Assembly (NCBI GenBank): GCA_027575765.1
Contig: JANBPT010000638.1
Coordinates: 1 to 27,435 of the forward strand
Reading direction: 5' to 3'
Origin: Tieghemiomyces parasiticus
Lineage: Eukaryota; Kickxellomycota; Dimargaritomycetes; Dimargaritales; Dimargaritaceae
Length of the DNA: 27,435 nucleotides
The stretch's first letter is position 1. The number at the start of each line of letters is the position of its first letter. Under the pieces are notes generated by a model. The model worked only from the letters and a program-made list of their open reading frames with translations, made no database searches and was not told the origin of the DNA. Position numbers and translations under genes: made by a program. Of this stretch, positions 9,565 to 17,987 are shown piece after piece.

Positions 9565-12207
9565 CTACATCGCGATGGTACTGTACATGTTCTTGCGGTT
9601 GGGCGGCAAGCATCCATGGGCGTTGTACGACAGACCGCAGGCATTACAAAGGTCACGCACACCGTCGGGACCTTTACGTATGATGGAAGTCTGGGACCCA
9701 TTACAACAGCAGTGGGAGCAGCGCCATTTGGCCAATTCCTCCGGGGGGAGTCGGGAGAGGTGCGCGCCCGAGGCGGAGGCGGGTTTGGATATGGCCCCGT
9801 CCGTCTCGAGGAGGCTGGGGGTGGTTAGGGTCGGGTCGCGGTTAGACGATAGCGCTGCCTGCATCTGGGAGCCCGACCGGGACGACCGCGTGGGCGTCAG
9901 AGGGTTATTCCCAGCGTAGCCCCCGCCACCAGGGGTCGGGTAGGGTGAGCCGCGCCGTCCACGGGAGGACTGGAGTAACCGTGCCGTCTCACGCCTCATC
10001 CGCCGCATGCTGCGCTCCTTGTCGATCAAGATCTTTTCCAGATCATCCTGAGTGAGATCATCAATGTGCGGGGTCCAGTGCTTGCCCTCGTCGGGTGGCC
10101 GGAGAACATTGATGGTGAAATTAGAGGTGAACCGCTGCCGGCCCCCTGGGAACCGTTCCTCGTGTTCGTCTGGGTAATGGACTGACACGATTCCCGTGTC
10201 ATTCTCAAGGTCAAGTCGCTCGCGCTGGTACCGGAGGAGCTGCTCGCGGACACTGTGAGCGATAAGCGGGACGTATTCACCACCTACGCCCAGATCGGCG
10301 GCCAGTTGCCGGGCAAAGTACTCGGGCATGGCCTGCATACTGGGGTCCTCGAGAGACGTTGTGAGGTCCCACTGGAACTGGTCCCGGAGAAGCTGCTTGC
10401 CCACCTGCAACTCGAGCTGGACTGTGACCCGTACTGGTTCTGTGTAATGGTCCACCGGCCGTTGCTGCTCGGCGCTGGCCTCTTCAGACCGCATCACCAG
10501 GTCCTGGTGCCGGGTCTTTTGTAGCTCGTAGAAATTGGAATGATCGATGAGCTGCGCCCTGATCGATTGGCTGATGGACTCAACGTTGGCCGCGTTGACC
10601 ACGTTCAGGTCCGTGCAGAGCAACTGGGCAAACTTTTCAGGTGACATGTAAGGCTCTGGATCGCAAATGGTGGGGAGGGGGTTAGCAGGGCATAGTAAAA
10701 TGGACGGTAATCAGCAGGATGTGTGAGGTAAACAGGCGGTGAGAGTGCGGCAAATAATAACTAGGTTAAGTCGGGCTACAGCGATGGCCCACGATCTCTT
10801 AGGAGGAAAATGATATACCCTGTTTTAAATAAGCAACACATTCACTGTCGGTAAGGACATAGGCTCTAGCTGGTCTGAAGATAAGGGGGAAACCTTGCGA
10901 TGGCGACCTGCGTCAGCTTAAAATAAATTAAGACGCCAAACACGAGGGTAGATTACCCTCCCCCCCTCGCAGCCTGCGATCTGGCCAATTATGGGGCACT
11001 TACCGTTTAAGTTCCACAGGAACATATCATGCAGCTTAACGGAGTCGAGATCGAGATCGACACGGATAGGGATGAGGAACTCGTGCCGCTGGGCGAGGTC
11101 CAGGAGGGCGTAATCGTCGAGATAGATATGATCAGTCCCTTTCATAACGCGACTAATAACCTGCCCGTCTACCACCGCGGCGGGCTGACCGGGAACGATA
11201 GACGGCCGACCAACGGGCCCCGTGGCCGGCTGGGCCGCGTCATCGTCAGATTCCGACTCAGGTTCGCTCTCCGAGTCGTCGCGGGTGTGACGGAGCGTCC
11301 GCCGTCGGCCACCGCCACCAAGTCCACCTCCCCCTCCACCGATCCCACCCCCGGGCGCGAGACCGCCCCTCGAATTGGCCCAATCTTGCGGAACAATTAG
11401 GGTGGTGGAGCCGTCCTGCAACCGCGCGGCGTAGGTGGTAAAGGTGTTGGGTCGTGCGGGTACCGGGTAGCTGGGCGGTGGCGGACGAGCAGGCGATGCG
11501 TGTCTCGCGCCGGGATGCATGCCGCCCGCCTGCGGGTAATGAGGGTGGTTCGGACGTTGGTGTTGGTGCGGAGGCGTCATCAAATTGGGACGAGCACCGG
11601 GATGGAGTGGGTAACTCATTCCCCCTGGTCTGGTGGCATTATTGGACACGGCTGGTCGCGGCATTAATTGTCCGGGGCCCATCATCTGCATGGGTATCGG
11701 ACCGGCGGCCCCTACTCCGGAGGCACCAGGGTGCGGCTGTAGGGACGCGCTCGATGGGGTGTTCATGGAGGCGGCCAGACGCTGGGCCAGGGGAGACTGG
11801 CCGGCGAACACACCAGCCGCGCTGGGCCCCGCACCTTTACCCGGTTGGGGCGACCAGCCGGGAGGCAGGCCACCTCCTCCGGGTCGCATGGGGCTCATAC
11901 CGGGCGGTAACATGGGCAATCCGACGGGTGTGAATGAAGGGCGTGCGGTGACACCATTCGTTGCGGCGGTGCTACCTGGAAGGGGCTGCAATTGGGCCTG
12001 CGGGAGCATGGGGACGCGGCCAGTGCCGATCATCCCACCCTGGGCTGCGAAAAACTTGTCGTAGGTTCCTCCTGCCGACTGGATGGAGGCCAGCCGATTG
12101 GGCGGGGTCGAAGCGATTGGTCGGAGATTCATGGGGTTCGGGTTCAAACGCGTCGGGGTACCCGGTTGGCTCCCGTTCGAGGCTGGGAACGATGAGCCGC
12201 CGGACAT
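9565..12207 (-). CDS. SNF5/SFH1-family chromatin-remodelling subunit with C-terminal GATA-type zinc finger
   Basis: This is the core SMARCB1-type subunit of a nuclear SWI/SNF or RSC remodeller. Exons 12207-11004 and 10655-9565 join in phase 1 (GTAAGT donor, CTAAC branch, CCAG acceptor) to give 764 residues. The join restores the first SNF5 repeat, LWNLNEPYMSPEKFAQLL, at residues about 375-435. The N-terminal half is low-complexity Pro/Gly/Met-rich and holds an SFH1-like TFTTYAARLQDG stretch near residue 250. Repeat 2 spans about 478-544 (LRDQFQWDL, LGVGGEYVPLIAHSVREQL). A basic DKERSMRRMRRE helix lies near 613-624. The GATA-type finger has C714-S-H-C717 and C738-N-A-C741 with 20 residues between pairs. 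The start at 12207 follows a C/T-rich leader; the frame continues upstream only through that leader. SFH1 versus SNF5 assignment is inferred. Confidence 0.93.
10656..11003 (-). other. Intron of the SNF5-family gene
   Basis: A 348-nt intron with donor GTAAGT, a CTAAC branch-like word about 29 nt before the acceptor, and acceptor CCAG. Splicing joins a phase-1 codon (G|AG, Glu) and rebuilds the conserved SNF5 repeat across the junction. It is the longest of the three introns I can define here. Confidence 0.9.
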
Positions 12208-12640
12208 CGTAGGGCGTAGGCGGTATGATGCGCTGTGAAGAGTGAGGGAGGGGGAGTGGAGTGGGAGGGACGGGAGAGAAAGGAGACAAGAGCGAGGGCT
12301 TTGAAATATGACGGGCACAAGCCAAGGCTGACAAGCAACGGGGTAGATGTGAAGTGAGAGTATAAGAATGGGCCCACCAGTGGCGTTGAGATCGCGTTTG
12401 ATGTTGGCCTGCGAGGAGAAGGTCAAGCGCGTCGCGGAATGGCGCTGACCAAGTACAGAAGGGGAGGGTGCACACGCATACACATACAAACACAGCTAGT
12501 GAGACACTGTCGGTCGGATGGAAAGAGTGTAGAAAGGAAGAGTTCCCGCTTGGTCGAAATGTACAAGTCAGAGCGGTTGAAGATGGTCAGGTCGCTGAGG
12601 ATCAGCGACAATAGAGCTGACGGTCCGACATGAGGGTTTA
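12208..12640 (-). promoter_or_regulatory. Pyrimidine-rich 5' leader and promoter region of the SNF5-family gene
   Basis: Reading on the minus strand, the roughly 270 nt before the ATG are strongly C/T-rich and free of other ATGs, as seen before other genes in this window. No perfect TATA box was found. The open frame through here encodes only Ser/Leu/Pro/Thr-rich sequence with no homology, so I treat it as untranslated. Confidence 0.45.
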
Positions 12641-13381
12641 AAGCCTCAGATGAGGTGGAGCCACCTTTTGGCCACGTCGCCAGTTGAACCTTGGTCGTTT
12701 AGGGGGGGGTAGGAGCGCGATTGTTGCAGAATTGGTAGAAGCGAAGCAGCAGAGCTGCCTGCTGTAGGCTGTGTCAAGGGGCCAGCGCTCTGAGATTCCG
12801 TGCGTGAGTCGATGTAAAAGTCAACAGCCTAACAACATGCCCCCACTTCTATGCGTGCATGGAGCCTGCAAGTGAGGCCTGCCGCCGCCTATCGGTTCTG
12901 TATGGACACGATCATGCGGGGGGGGGGAAGGGACCTTGTAAAGGCTGACGCTGGGCTAGAATACAGGGAGATTCGGGCTAACAACAGTGCAGTGATCAAA
13001 GATGGTCAGCCTCGTCTTTCGCCCTCTCATCACTAACCGCTGTGGCTAACACACTGACGCCCCTGAACGGCCAACCTACACACGTTCCTTTGGTACCTGG
13101 AAACTGAGCACCTCGATATACTGAAGCGCCCAATAGGAGGGGGGGGATTAAAGGTCCATTAGTAAGAAACCCCAGGCCTTCGTCATCCGACATTATATTT
13201 AATTTTAATATGCAACTGAAATCCAATCCATACGGGCTGGATCAGCGATGTGATTATTATACGCACCCCATCCGCGTTCAACCGCCGTACGGATGAATAT
13301 AATAATAATGGTATACAACTTAAAACCCATGCTTTCGGATAAGCTGAACTGCGGCCCTACCCTGTGTGGATCGCTCCACCA
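12641..13381. other. Intergenic, no gene recognised
   Basis: This region lies between the SNF5-gene promoter and the 3' end of MoaC. It contains a G homopolymer at about 12917-12926 and AT-rich stretches around 13190-13215 and 13285-13310 that may include the MoaC 3' untranslated region. No coding frame is supported. Confidence 0.5.
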
Positions 13382-14044
13382 TTACTGCTCCTTATCCGAT
13401 GGGGCCTCGCTATAGCTACCACTTCGCCCGCCAGCCTTGTACACCACCCTGATATCCGTCAGCGTCGCCGCATGTGCGACGCTTTTACACATATCAATCA
13501 CGGTAAGGCCAGCGACCGCGACAGCCGATAGAGCCTCCATCTCAACGCCGGTGCGATCGGCACATTCGGTCTGGGCCTCGATCTCCACCACTCCTCCCTC
13601 TTCATCTCGCCCGTTCAACTTTAGTCGCACCTGAATATCCGATAGGGCGATGGGGTGGCACAGTGGGATCAGCTGTGGGGTCAACTTGGCGCCTTGGATG
13701 CCGGCGATGCGGGCCACCGTGAGCACATCACCCTTGGCCAGTGCGTTGGTACGGACGAGCCGAAAAGCCTCGGCACTGTGGAGTTGGACCCGGCCCCGGG
13801 CTACGGCCCGGCGGAGCGTCGTGGGTTTGGCGGAGACATTAACCATGGTGAGTGAGCCATCGGTAGGGTGTACGTGGGTGAGGCGAGTGGCTGGCGGTTC
13901 CAAGTCGTCAGTTTGCGCATCACGGTCGGTCGAGTAGCCGGCGGAAGCCCGCGCGGAGACGGCAGTCTTAGACGTATGGAAAGGCAGTTTCAGCCCCGCA
14001 CGGCCAAGTAAGGACGCGGAAAAAGTATGACGAGGGATCGCCAT
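13382..14044 (-). CDS. moaC: Cyclic pyranopterin monophosphate synthase (MoaC), stand-alone, probably mitochondrial
   Basis: MoaC converts the 3',8-cyclo-GTP made by MoaA into cyclic pyranopterin monophosphate, the first stable intermediate of molybdenum cofactor. The 220-residue protein carries the family signatures in order: GSLTMVNVSAKP (63-74), KGDVLTVARIAGIQGAK (104-120), LIPLCHPIALS (125-135), and TGVEMEALSAVAVAGLTV into DMCKS (165-188), with the catalytic Asp184 and Lys187. Residues 1 to about 50 are rich in Arg, Ser, Ala and lack acids early (MAIPRHTFSASLLGRAGLKL), fitting a mitochondrial presequence. The start at 14044 is chosen for that. An in-frame ATG at 14158 would add a hydrophobic 38-residue leader lying in C/T-rich sequence. 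In many fungi MoaC is fused to MoaA (CnxABC-type); here no MoaA lies adjacent. The P-loop gene is upstream on the same strand. Confidence 0.93.
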   Translation of the reverse strand: MAIPRHTFSASLLGRAGLKLPFHTSKTAVSARASAGYSTDRDAQTDDLEPPATRLTHVHPTDGSLTMVNVSAKPTTLRRAVARGRVQLHSAEAFRLVRTNALAKGDVLTVARIAGIQGAKLTPQLIPLCHPIALSDIQVRLKLNGRDEEGGVVEIEAQTECADRTGVEMEALSAVAVAGLTVIDMCKSVAHAATLTDIRVVYKAGGRSGSYSEAPSDKEQ

Positions 14045-14782
14045 GGTCCAATCGAATAGAAATGCGCAGAGAAATGAGAGAAGGGTGGTGGTGGTATATG
14101 CAATCGATAGGTGGCAAGGATAACGGTGAACAGGCCCTTCGGGAGCCCAGAGACTCATACCAGGGAGTAGAGAGGGCTTGCTTCGGGGCAAGAGGCCCGG
14201 TAGGCAGGGGGTGGCCAAACTATCTCGGCATTGCCTAGTCAGCGTCACACGCCAGTGTCGCTATGCCAGGATCCCTGTGAGCCCGGGGATCCTGGCAACG
14301 CGCTAATGGCAGCGTCAACAATGAGTGATACGATTTTATAATAGGTACATTTAGATTACGAATAAAATGGCGGATAACCAAGAGAGGGTCAAGTCATCGG
14401 CGAAAGTTGAAGTGGTGCAAATGAAATAAAGAGAGTGGCTTAGACAGGCACGGGAGAGGAGGGATGGAGGAGCAAAGGCGAGGTCGTGTGGTGCGGTCGT
14501 AAAGCGGTTGGGAAAGACAACAATGGGTGCGTAGACGAGGCTAGAGAAAAAAGGATGATGGGCGAAAAGGGTTGGGTAAGCGGTAACCATTATAAGAGCG
14601 CAGCTGGGGCGACTGGTAGGAGTAGCATCAGTTCAACAGCAAGGATGCACGAGACCAAGGTCACGATCGAGCAACCTATGAGATGAGCCTGGCAGTCCAA
14701 AACGGAGAAATGGGAGTGTACAGACGGCGGCGGTGACGAACAAATTGGGGAAAAAAGAAGGGCGTCGAGAACGGGGCCGGTC
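14045..14782. other. Intergenic: MoaC upstream region and 3' flank of the P-loop gene
   Basis: The minus strand is pyrimidine-rich across much of this spacer, consistent with MoaC leader sequence. It contains a long perfect inverted repeat at 14265-14296 and an ATTGG word directly upstream of the MoaC ATG. No additional gene is seen; the short frames here encode only low-complexity sequence. Confidence 0.5.
14265..14296. repeat. Perfect 11-bp inverted repeat with 10-nt spacer
   Basis: GCCAGGATCCC at 14265-14275 is followed by its exact complement GGGATCCTGGC at 14286-14296. It sits about 220 bp upstream of the MoaC start. It could be a dimeric transcription-factor site or a structured RNA element. 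Function is unknown. Confidence 0.8.
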
Positions 14783-16489
14783 TTATTTAGAGTGCATCCA
14801 AGTGGGCTGGGGCATCTTGGGCTTGGGAGGCAGACCACCCTCCCAGGAGATTTTTTGGCCGAACGAGTAGTGCTCCTGGGCGGGCAGGTTGTGGAAGCTG
14901 GCCTTAATTTCGTCCTCGAAGGTGGCCTTGCCGCTGTAGGACGTGTCCATTACGCACGAGGGCTCGAAGGCCGCGCCCTTGTAGGCGTAGTTGAAGGAGC
15001 GGTGCTCGAAACCCTCGGTGCGAGACTTGTCCGGGTTGCCCGAGTGGATGTGACGCATGTTGTTGACGTGCTTATGCTCGTATGACCGCATGTTGCCACT
15101 CTTGGCGTCCTCCTCATGCTCGCTCTGGTGGTAAAAGTGAGACTTATCGGCGAAGTGAGTCTTCTTACCAGACTTGTCAAGTTCATGACCCTCCTCCTGG
15201 CGGTCCAGGCTAAGGTGGTCGAAGGCACGGGTGAACCCGGATAGCGGGTTGCGGATGTGGTCACTGTGCTGCAGGTGGCGAGTGTGGCGGTCCAGGTGCT
15301 TGGAGCCGTCAGCCTCCTGCTCGGCGTGCTCGTTGTAAAGGCTGTGGTTGTAGTGCTGGTTCTTGGCCTCATCCTCCCACATACCCTTGCTCTCCTTGTA
15401 GGTTCCGTGTCCCTCGATGGGCTTGGCCACCACGCTCACATTCTTGGGAGCAGAGGACGGGGCGCTGGGTGGTGGAGTATGGAAGTCCTTGCCAAACCAG
15501 GCGCTGCTGGGGACGTCGAACCCGGGGTGGTGGTGGTGATGGTTACCGTGCGCATGGCCGTGACCGTGACCGTGGTCGGGGAAGTGTCCGTAGTGGCTAG
15601 CCACCATCTTCTCCTTGGCAGCATCGTCAGGGATCTTGGGAGCAGCCGATTTGGGCGGGGTGGCGGTCTGAGTGGGGGCCGCGGCAGGCTTGCTGGCCGG
15701 CTTCATAGACGGGGGTGGAGTGTGGGCCTTAGGGGGCGGGGTGCTGGGCCGCTTCGGTTCCTTCACCTCGACCTTGGGCGGCGGGAAGAGGGCCATGACG
15801 GCGAGGATAGTGTCCTTGGTGAACACATCGGCCTCGGTCTTTTTGTCAGGCAGGTGCGTGGTGACGTTGTGGATGTAGCGGAATCCTTCGTACACGGTGG
15901 GGCGGGTCATGAGGCGCTCGAAACGGCTCACCACCTCGGTACCGAACTTGCCTTCGACACCGGTTGGGTGGCCAGTGCGGGCCTTGACGCGCTCCTTGCA
16001 GGTCTTGGGATTCACGTCAAAGTAGAGGGCATCGACGATGGCGCCATGGGCTTCGCCCATGTTGACCCAGACCTTGCGCTGGTCTTCGTCAAAATTGCAG
16101 CGGTCAATTACAACGTTCTTTCCCTCCTTGATGTTTTTCTCGGTGAGACTCTCGCACATGGCGCGGCTACCGAGGTCGTCCTGGTTGATGCGGACGTAGG
16201 ACTGGGAAAGGTTGAGAAAGAGAAGGGTGCCAGGTGGAAGAAGGAGATTAGAACGCAGTAAATTACGGGAGGGGGCTGGCGATGATCTTCTAGTAATAGT
16301 GGGTCGCCCCAATATCGAGTGTAAAGACGTGTTCAAATCCACCAATACATGGAATCCGAAGGCGAGGGGAAAGACCAATAGCATCGGTAGGAAAGAGGGG
16401 CTTACCTTCTCAAAGTCGCAGAGCCGCTTGGCGAACGCCGTCTTGCCACATCCGGGCAGGCCGACCAAAACGAGGATATGCTTAACCAT
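14783..16489 (-). CDS. P-loop (AAA_33/polynucleotide kinase-like) protein with histidine-rich tail
   Basis: Exons 16489-16406 and 16201-14783 give 500 residues. The N-terminal 150 residues are a kinase-type P-loop fold: Walker A GLPGCGKT (10-17), RINQDDLGSR (32-41), VVIDRCNFDEDQRKVW (58-73) and a lid-like RVKARTGHP (99-107). This matches the AAA_33 kinase-like domain seen in PNKP and in aprataxin/bHLH140-like proteins, which suggests a nucleotide or nucleic-acid 5'-kinase activity. Residues about 170-225 are a Pro/Lys/Ala linker. Residues 231-253 are very His-rich (HYGHFPDHGHGHGHAHG then five His). The rest is polar and rich in His, Lys, Asp and Ser with recurrent HxxH-like words and no recognised domain. 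No phosphatase or HIT domain is present, so it is not a complete PNKP or aprataxin. A TATA-like word lies about 110 nt upstream. Confidence 0.85.
   Translation of the reverse strand: MVKHILVLVGLPGCGKTAFAKRLCDFEKVSPSFLPMLLVFPLAFGFHVLVDLNTSLHSILGRPTITRRSSPAPSRNLLRSNLLLPPGTLLFLNLSQSYVRINQDDLGSRAMCESLTEKNIKEGKNVVIDRCNFDEDQRKVWVNMGEAHGAIVDALYFDVNPKTCKERVKARTGHPTGVEGKFGTEVVSRFERLMTRPTVYEGFRYIHNVTTHLPDKKTEADVFTKDTILAVMALFPPPKVEVKEPKRPSTPPPKAHTPPPSMKPASKPAAAPTQTATPPKSAAPKIPDDAAKEKMVASHYGHFPDHGHGHGHAHGNHHHHHPGFDVPSSAWFGKDFHTPPPSAPSSAPKNVSVVAKPIEGHGTYKESKGMWEDEAKNQHYNHSLYNEHAEQEADGSKHLDRHTRHLQHSDHIRNPLSGFTRAFDHLSLDRQEEGHELDKSGKKTHFADKSHFYHQSEHEEDAKSGNMRSYEHKHVNNMRHIHSGNPDKSRTEGFEHRSFNYAYKGAAFEPSCVMDTSYSGKATFEDEIKASFHNLPAQEHYSFGQKISWEGGLPPKPKMPQPTWMHSK
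16202..16405 (-). other. Intron of the P-loop gene (phase 0, stop-free)
   Basis: A 204-nt intron with donor GTAAGC, a CTAAT branch-like word and a polypyrimidine tract ending CCCAG. It is a multiple of three with no in-frame stop, so unspliced RNA would encode a 68-residue insertion between the Walker A helix and the RINQDD strand. The inserted sequence has no domain character and breaks the fold, so splicing is favoured. Confidence 0.85.
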
Positions 16490-16597
16490 CGTTGGATATG
16501 TGACGGTGATGGAATAAAAAAACCCTACACTGGAGTAGCAATACGCTGGGAAGTGAAGTTACAGGATATGACTGTCCGCTTTGAAGGGATCGAGTAC

Positions 16598-16607
16598 TGT
16601 TTTTATG
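16598..16607 (-). promoter_or_regulatory. TATA-like element upstream of the P-loop gene
   Basis: CATAAAAACA on the minus strand lies about 110 nt before the ATG at 16489. It is an imperfect TATA match at a plausible distance. A stronger TATA box much further upstream (17839-17846) is an alternative. Confidence 0.35.
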
Positions 16608-16818
16608 GGCGCAGGTGGGAGGGGATGGGTTTTAGGGGGCGGTGGTAGGTGTTGGTAAAAGTGGAGATGGGTCAGGTATAGCAGATGGAGCTCAGGTTAG
16701 TGATGGGGTATGACGCAAATTAAAAAAAAAAACAAGAAAATAGGGGGCAAGGGACCTGGCGGACACGGTGTGAACCCTGGGGCTAAACAAAACGTCGACA
16801 TTGCCCTCCTCTGAAAGA

Positions 16819-16844
16819 CCATGACGCGCATAGCGCGGTCATGG
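16819..16844. repeat. 11-bp hairpin with one bulge and ATA loop
   Basis: CCATGAC-GCGC, loop ATA, GCGC-(G)-GTCATGG: two arms pairing over 11 bp with a single unpaired G. It lies about 330 bp upstream of the P-loop gene. It could be a regulator site. Role unknown. Confidence 0.7.
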
Positions 16845-17274
16845 AGACTGAGAAAGCGAGGATATAGGACCATTCTGACCAAGCCCCACGACACACACTG
16901 ACTGACGTCAACCGCAGAGCGCCCAGCTGCCGAAGGCTCACTAGGGCGGATAAGTGGTGTGTGTGTAACCCGCATTACTGTAAGTTACAGAGGAAGTGCG
17001 ATAGTCATTACCGCCCTCGTATCCAACCTGCTGTCATGCAGGCGAGGCAGAGAGAAGAGGGGGAAGCAACCAACATATTGGAGAGGTGGAATATACTTGT
17101 GTTCAGAGCAGTCGGCTGACCCTAATACGCAAACAATTCGACAGCCGCTGTTCGAGAAAACGAAGGGGACAAACATGACCCACTGGGGATATCTGGCCTC
17201 TCAACCGTAAGGGGTGAGGCAGCCAAGTTCGTCAAGGCGTGCGAATGCGCACTTGCGTGCTAGAACAAACGCAT

Positions 17275-17987
17275 CGGAGTTAAAGCAGATAGGGTTTGCT
17301 GTCAAGCGGGTTGGTGTAGAGTACACCAATAACTTACCACTAAGGCTACGTTGCGACGGATGTCAGGACGCGTACGAACAGGTGGGTCGATGAGCGCCTT
17401 GATGCGGAGAGACTAGAAAAGAAGCGGAATGTGCCCGGCTGCTGAATAAAAACGAAGTAATAGAAGGAAAAGGGGTGGGCTTGGTGACAACGATAACCGA
17501 GGAGTGGAGGTGCGGTGGGTGCGTTGGCGTGATACAGGCGCGAGAGACGAAGAGCCGGTGGAAGGTGTATGTAGGATAGACCAACGGCTAAGCAAAGCAA
17601 CAAGATAACAATAGGTCGGCAGGGTGGAGGTGGTATTTGTTGCGGAAGGGATGTGAGTGCGCAGGCGAAGAGACTGGGGAAGGGGGCGGACAGGGGGATG
17701 GACAAACACGATATTAATCAGTGGTGAGGGAAAGGGTCGGCCAGGCGAAAGAGAGCGGGAGACCAAGGTCAAAATAGAAAGCGGGTGGTGGTAATCAGGA
17801 TAATAGGGAAATCCGCTGTTGGACGCCGGACCGGGGGGTTTATATACCGCTGTGCTACTAGGGTAGAGTCAGAGTGGGGACGCCTGCGGGGTGGCAGGAG
17901 GGCAGTTCTGCGGCTACCAGGGGGAGGGACGGTTGACAACCCGGCCCGCTGGGGGGGGGGAAGTGGAGGGACCAGGAGAACAGTTCG
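17275..17987 (-). other. ATG-free pyrimidine-rich stretch: possible long leader or non-coding transcript
   Basis: On the minus strand there is no ATG in any frame across these 713 nt, checked line by line. A TATA box lies inside the stretch, and a canonical GTAAGT donor occurs about 500 nt downstream of it at 17332-17337. The strand is C/T-rich like the leaders of known genes here. It could be a 5' untranslated exon spliced to a downstream coding exon, conceivably the P-loop gene at 16489, or a non-coding RNA. Open frames inside it begin only at non-ATG codons and have no protein character. Confidence 0.35.
17839..17846 (-). promoter_or_regulatory. Minus-strand TATA box
   Basis: TATATAAA on the minus strand, followed by C/T-rich, ATG-free sequence. 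It matches the TATA word at 2202 that precedes the small secreted-protein gene. The transcript it would drive is not identified. Confidence 0.45.

Noticed and set aside
12208..12489. N-terminal extension of the SNF5 frame upstream of 12207.
   Set aside because: It translates C/T-rich leader DNA into Ser/Leu/Pro-rich sequence; the ATG at 12207 starts a typical SFH1-like low-complexity N terminus.
14045..14248. N-terminal extension of MoaC to GTG 14248 or ATG 14158.
   Set aside because: The ATG at 14044 gives a presequence-like start directly; the extension lies in pyrimidine-rich leader sequence. The 14158 ATG remains a lesser possibility.
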